From: JBFKUL01 sp041635755 | Lineage (GTDB): Bacteria > Pseudomonadota > Gammaproteobacteria > Burkholderiales > SG8-39 | Reading direction: 5' to 3' | Length of the DNA: 8,855 bases | Assembly: GCA_041635755.1 (NCBI GenBank) | Contig: JBFKUL010000113.1 | Span: 1-8,855 of the forward strand | Shown here: positions 6,056-8,855 of the stretch, piece after piece | Numbering within the stretch: position 1 is the first letter of the stretch | How the letters are laid out: every line of letters starts with the position of its first letter | Made by a program: the position numbers and the translations under genes | Notes under the pieces: model-generated | The model's database searches: none | What the model saw: only the letters and a program-made list of their open reading frames with translations | Told to the model about the DNA's origin: nothing

Positions 6056-7277
6056 ACGACGCGAGGCGGGCGGGCGCACGATCGTGGCACGGATGCGGGC
6101 CGCGCCGGCGCTGGCCGTCAGCGTGATCGTGGTGGCGCAGCTGCTCGGCGTCTCGATCTGGTTCAGCGCCAACGCCGCCGCCGACGGCCTGACCCAGGCC
6201 TGGGGCCTCACGGCATCGGACCTCGGCGTGCTGACGAGCGCGGTGCAGCTCGGCTTTATTTCGGGCACGCTCGCATTCTCGCTTTCAGGCCTCGCCGATC
6301 GCTATGCGGCGAGCCGCATCTTCGCCGTGTGCGCCGCGGCCGGCGCGCTCGCCAACGGCGCCTTTGCGCTGGTGGCGAGCGGCGTGGCCGACGCTTCGGT
6401 GTACCGCTTTCTGACCGGTTTCGCGCTCGCCGGCGTTTACCCGCTGGGCATGAAGCTCGTGGTGAGCTGGGCGCCCGAGCGCGCGGGCGAGGTGCTCGGC
6501 TGGCTGGTCGGCATGCTCACCATCGGCACGGCACTGCCGCATGCGGTGCGCGCGCTCGGCAGCGGCGCACCCTGGCAAACGGTGGTGCTCGTTTCCTCGG
6601 CGCTCGCGGTCGTGGCCGGCGTGGTCGTGCTGCTCCTGGGCGATGGCCCTCACCTCAAGCTCGGCGCGGCGCGCAAGCCCGGCTGGGGCAGCGTCTTCAA
6701 GGCGTTTCGCGTGCCGGCCTTCCGCGCTTCGGCGCTGGGCTACTTCGGCCACATGTGGGAGCTGTACGCGTTTTGGACCGTGACCCCGTTTCTGGTCGCC
6801 GCTGCGCTTGCGCCCGGCGGCGGCGCCGACGCGTGGAGCGTCTCGGCGTGGTCGTTTGCCGTCATCGGCATCGGCGGCGCGGGCTGCATCGTCGGCGGTC
6901 GCTTGAGCCGCAGCCTCGGCAGCGCGCGCGTGGCCGCCGCCGCGCTCGCCGGCTCGGGCGCAATGTGCCTGATCTACCCGTTCGTCGGCGCCGCGCCGGT
7001 GGCGCTCGCGTTGCTGCTGTTCTGGGGCCTGACGGTGGTGGCCGACTCGCCGCAGTTCTCGGCGATCTCGGCGCGCGCGTGCCCGCCCGAACTGGTGGGC
7101 AGTGCGCTCGCGTTCCAGAACAGCATCGGCTTTCTCATCACGGTGTTCTCGATCAGCCTCGCCACTGCGCTGGTGACGGAGCTCGATGCGCGTATCGCCT
7201 GGCTGCTGTTGCCCGGGCCGATTCTCGGGCTGATCGCGCTCGCGCCGCTGTGGCGTCCCCGGGCGCAGAAGTTCTGA
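6042..7277 (+). CDS. MFS transporter, substrate unknown
   Basis: Inner-membrane secondary transporter of the major facilitator superfamily, 411 residues with about 12 hydrophobic helices. Approximate spans are 22-44, 60-82, 92-112, 118-140, 150-170, 178-199, then a cytoplasmic loop with a basic patch (200-227), 228-253, 267-288, 297-317, 318-335, 355-377 and 385-404. The loop after helix 2 has LADRYAASRIF (84-94), a degenerate motif A. YRFLTGFALAGVYPLGMKL (121-139) is a typical helix 4. YFGHMWELYAFW (234-245) and ADSPQFSAISA (334-344) recall a group of uncharacterised proteobacterial MFS proteins. No substrate can be assigned. The first 20 residues are polar and basic, before the first helix. 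It is likely co-transcribed with murJ and sirB1, and converges on the DUF962 gene with 16 bp between stops. Confidence 0.88.
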   Translation: MSQEARREAGGRTIVARMRAAPALAVSVIVVAQLLGVSIWFSANAAADGLTQAWGLTASDLGVLTSAVQLGFISGTLAFSLSGLADRYAASRIFAVCAAAGALANGAFALVASGVADASVYRFLTGFALAGVYPLGMKLVVSWAPERAGEVLGWLVGMLTIGTALPHAVRALGSGAPWQTVVLVSSALAVVAGVVVLLLGDGPHLKLGAARKPGWGSVFKAFRVPAFRASALGYFGHMWELYAFWTVTPFLVAAALAPGGGADAWSVSAWSFAVIGIGGAGCIVGGRLSRSLGSARVAAAALAGSGAMCLIYPFVGAAPVALALLLFWGLTVVADSPQFSAISARACPPELVGSALAFQNSIGFLITVFSISLATALVTELDARIAWLLLPGPILGLIALAPLWRPRAQKF

Positions 7278-7282
7278 CCGCC

Positions 7283-7306
7283 CGCGACGGGGTTCAGGCC
7301 GTCGCG
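7283..7306. terminator. Possible shared hairpin between convergent MFS and DUF962 genes
   Basis: CGCGACGG (7283-7290) pairs perfectly with CCGTCGCG (7299-7306) around an eight-base loop that contains the DUF962 stop codon. There is no T-run on either strand, so intrinsic termination is uncertain. For the minus strand the hairpin overlaps the last codons of the gene. Confidence 0.3.
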
Positions 7307-7833
7307 CGCGCCGCCGTGCCGCCGCCGCTGCCCCTGCGCATTTCGAGCGCTCGCTGCTGCACCCGGGCGTGCAGCTGCGGCTTGTAGCCGAGCGCGAAGA
7401 ACACTTCGGCGGCAAGAAAGATCGGCGCCACGAACACCTGGAAGAAATTGTCAGCGAGCGCCGGGCGGCGCCCCTCGAAGACGTGGCCGAGGAGCTGCAG
7501 GATCCAGCCGCCGACGAACAGGACGGCAAACCCGCTCCAGCCGACCGCTGCCCCCTGCTGCGCAATCAGCTCGGCAAGCCAGAGCATCGCCACAATCACC
7601 ACGGTCATGGCGAGCGCGAGTGGCACATCGAGCAGAAAGTAGTAAACCAGCACTGCCGCCGCAAGCAGCATCGCCGCAGTGAGCGTGACGCCGCCGAGCT
7701 CGATGCGCAGCCACGCAAGCGGGATCAGTAGCGAGAGCATGATGGCGGGCACGCCGACGAAATGCGTCGCCTTGTTGCGCGCATCCTGATGGTACGCGGC
7801 ATAGAACGACATCTGATCTTCGATGGTTTTCAT
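7294..7833 (-). CDS. DUF962 / Mpo1-like membrane protein
   Basis: Small integral membrane protein of 179 residues, DUF962 family (YGL010w-like). The yeast member Mpo1 is an Fe(II)-dependent dioxygenase in alpha-oxidation of 2-hydroxy fatty acids; whether bacterial members do this is not established. MSFYAAYHQDARNKATHFVGVP (8-29) carries His15 and His24, and QLLGHVFEGRRPAL (113-126) carries His117. These match the family's conserved metal-binding histidines. Hydrophobic segments lie at about 28-42, 50-68, 72-90, 100-116 and 132-150. Start 7833 is chosen because of AAGGAG six bases upstream. The longer open frame to 7899 would run through the ribF promoter and has no ribosome site. The C-terminal tail (160-179) is Arg/Gly/Ala-rich. 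It is divergent from ribF. Confidence 0.85.
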   Translation of the reverse strand: MKTIEDQMSFYAAYHQDARNKATHFVGVPAIMLSLLIPLAWLRIELGGVTLTAAMLLAAAVLVYYFLLDVPLALAMTVVIVAMLWLAELIAQQGAAVGWSGFAVLFVGGWILQLLGHVFEGRRPALADNFFQVFVAPIFLAAEVFFALGYKPQLHARVQQRALEMRRGSGGGTAARATA

Positions 7834-7886
7834 CGCGCGCTCCTTCGGTTCGCCGCCGGGCGACGCTGCACCGCGGCATAATCCAC

Positions 7887-7892
7887 TATAAT
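7887..7892 (+). promoter_or_regulatory. -10 element of the ribF promoter
   Basis: Perfect TATAAT at 7887-7892, 21 bp before the ribF ATG, in an AT-rich island in otherwise GC-rich DNA. The -35 region is poor (about two of six matches at 16-17 bp). The expected start near 7899 leaves a leader of about 15 nt. On the other strand the same island reads TATAGT (7885-7890), so it could also serve the DUF962 gene. Confidence 0.55.
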
Positions 7893-7913
7893 TCAGCATT
7901 TTACTCGCACGCG

Positions 7914-8843
7914 ATGCTCGTCACGCATGGCACGCTCGTAGCCCGAGGCCGGCACGCGCTGACGGTCGGCAACTTCGACGGTGTACACCGCGGCCACCAG
8001 GCCATGCTGGCACGGGTGGTGGCGCGGGCGCGCGCGCTAAACGTGACTTCCGGTGTGCTGACCTTCGAGCCGCAACCGCGTGAGTTCTTCGCCCACGAGC
8101 GGGCCGCAAGCCGCCTGACCCGGTTGCGCGAGAAGCTTCACCTTCTGGCGGCCGCGGGCGTGGAGCGGGCGCACGTGGCGCGCTTCAATGCGCGCTTCGC
8201 CTCGCTCGGTGCCGAGCAGTTCATCGAGGAGGTGCTGGTGCGCGGTCTGGGAGTGGCCTGGCTGCTGGTCGGGCATGATTTCCGCTTCGGCGCCAAGCGC
8301 GTTGGTGACTTTGCGATGCTCGAGTCGGCCGCGAAGCGCCACGGCTTCGAGCTCGAGGCGATGCCGGAGGTGCTGCACGAGGGCGAGCGCGTCTCGAGCT
8401 CGGCGGTGCGTGACGCCCTCATGGCGGGTGATTTTGCTCGTGCCGAGCAGCTGCTCGGGCGGCGCTTCACGATCGCCGGCCGCGTGGCCCACGGCGCGAA
8501 GCTCGGTCGCAGCCTTGGTTTTCCGACCGCCAACGTCGTGCTTCCGCGCCGCCCGCCGCTCGGCGGCGTGTTCGTGGTCGAGGCGCGCGGCGCGACCGAT
8601 GATGGGGACTGGCTGCCGGGTGTGGCGAACGTCGGGTTGCGCCCGACGGTGAATGCGCTTGCGCGGCCCGTGCTCGAGGTGCACCTGTTCGAAGCGCTCG
8701 ACAAGCTCTACGGGCGGCGGCTCGAAGTGCATTTCCTCGCCAAGCTGCGCGACGAACGAAAGTACGCGGACCTGAAGCTGCTGCGCGAGGCGATCGCCGG
8801 CGACGTGGCACGAGCGAAGGAGTATTTTCTGCATCATGGCTGA
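7914..8843 (+). CDS. ribF: Bifunctional riboflavin kinase / FAD synthetase
   Basis: Cytoplasmic enzyme that phosphorylates riboflavin to FMN and adenylylates FMN to FAD. The 309 residues match the family length. The N-terminal FMN adenylyltransferase domain (about 10-180) has TVGNFDGVHRGHQ (17-29, HxGH-type nucleotide-binding motif), FEPQPREFF (51-59), LTRLREKL (68-75), VGHDFRFG (119-126) and RVSSSAVRDAL (159-169, the ISSTxxR-type motif). The C-terminal riboflavin kinase domain has LGRSLGFPTANV (197-208, the flavokinase GxPTAN motif), GVANVGLRPTV (236-246), LEVHLF (254-259) and LYGRRLEVHF (265-274). No Shine-Dalgarno precedes ATG 7914, and the -10 lies 21 bp upstream, so the mRNA leader is probably very short. 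The end overlaps ileS by eight bases. Confidence 0.97.
   Translation: MLVTHGTLVARGRHALTVGNFDGVHRGHQAMLARVVARARALNVTSGVLTFEPQPREFFAHERAASRLTRLREKLHLLAAAGVERAHVARFNARFASLGAEQFIEEVLVRGLGVAWLLVGHDFRFGAKRVGDFAMLESAAKRHGFELEAMPEVLHEGERVSSSAVRDALMAGDFARAEQLLGRRFTIAGRVAHGAKLGRSLGFPTANVVLPRRPPLGGVFVVEARGATDDGDWLPGVANVGLRPTVNALARPVLEVHLFEALDKLYGRRLEVHFLAKLRDERKYADLKLLREAIAGDVARAKEYFLHHG
8816..8822 (+). promoter_or_regulatory. Probable ribosome binding site of ileS inside ribF
   Basis: GAAGGAG at 8816-8822, 13 bases before ATG 8836, a long but usable spacing. It lies within the last codons of ribF, consistent with coupled translation. Confidence 0.5.
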
Positions 8844-8855
8844 CTATAAAGAGAC
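8836..8855 (+). CDS. ileS: Isoleucyl-tRNA synthetase, first codons only, cut by window end
   Basis: ATG at 8836 opens the reading M-A-D-Y-K-E plus two bases of the next codon. This matches the usual start of proteobacterial IleS (MSDYK/MADYK). The conserved order ribF-ileS, with an eight-base overlap of the ribF end, supports the call. Only six residues are visible, so the identification rests largely on position. The enzyme charges tRNA-Ile in the cytoplasm. It presumably shares the ribF transcript. Confidence 0.8.

Noticed and set aside
6285..7565. Minus-strand open frame of 426 codons opposite the MFS gene
   Set aside because: It is a GC-rich shadow frame full of Arg/Ala/Gly, overlaps the well-supported MFS and DUF962 genes, and shows no recognisable domain.
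7834..7899. 22-residue N-terminal extension of the DUF962 protein
   Set aside because: ATG 7833 has AAGGAG six bases upstream and gives the family-like start. The extension crosses the ribF promoter and has no ribosome site.

Overview
This is a GC-rich, densely coded chromosomal window, with roughly two thirds G+C judged by eye. It most likely comes from a betaproteobacterium. The main pointers are a DUF3579 gene, a family I know almost only from Betaproteobacteria, next to rpsT, and the housekeeping neighbours argD, rpsT, murJ, sirB1, ribF and ileS. Nothing looks like a phage, transposon, CRISPR array, tRNA or rRNA. No stretch longer than 300 bases lacks a gene.

Left part (1-2709, minus strand): the N-terminal 193 codons of argD (acetylornithine aminotransferase) run off the left edge. 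Upstream of argD on the same strand is a complete group III Orn/Lys/Arg decarboxylase of 661 residues with a response-regulator-like N-terminal wing. The 142-bp gap between them holds the most unusual DNA here: three tandem hairpins built on a 30-bp repeat, with T-tracts suited to termination on both strands. The minus-strand T-tract ends within a few bases of the argD ribosome binding site. Any argD transcript must therefore start upstream of the array and cross at least part of it, which makes it a candidate attenuator or a deliberately strong terminator.

Middle (2710-3634): a 166-bp divergent region with a clear TATAAT drives a DUF3579 gene (plus strand). That gene converges on rpsT (minus strand, ribosomal protein bS20). 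rpsT is divergent from murJ, with a plausible extended -10 promoter between them.

Right part (3635-8855): murJ (lipid II flippase) overlaps sirB1 by one base (TAATG). An MFS transporter follows 17 bp later behind a perfect AGGAGG, so these three probably form one operon. A membrane protein of the DUF962/Mpo1-like family lies on the opposite strand. From a shared 80-bp intergenic region, ribF (FAD synthetase) is transcribed rightward and overlaps the first codons of ileS, which is cut by the window end.

Working together: the left half concerns arginine/ornithine and probably polyamine or amine metabolism (ArgD helps make ornithine; the decarboxylase consumes a basic amino acid). The right half is core envelope, flavin and translation housekeeping. 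I see no wholly new multi-gene system. The items most worth testing are the triple hairpin array before argD, the coupling of a cysteine-less transglutaminase-like SirB1 protein to MurJ, and a 13-bp duplication around the MFS start.
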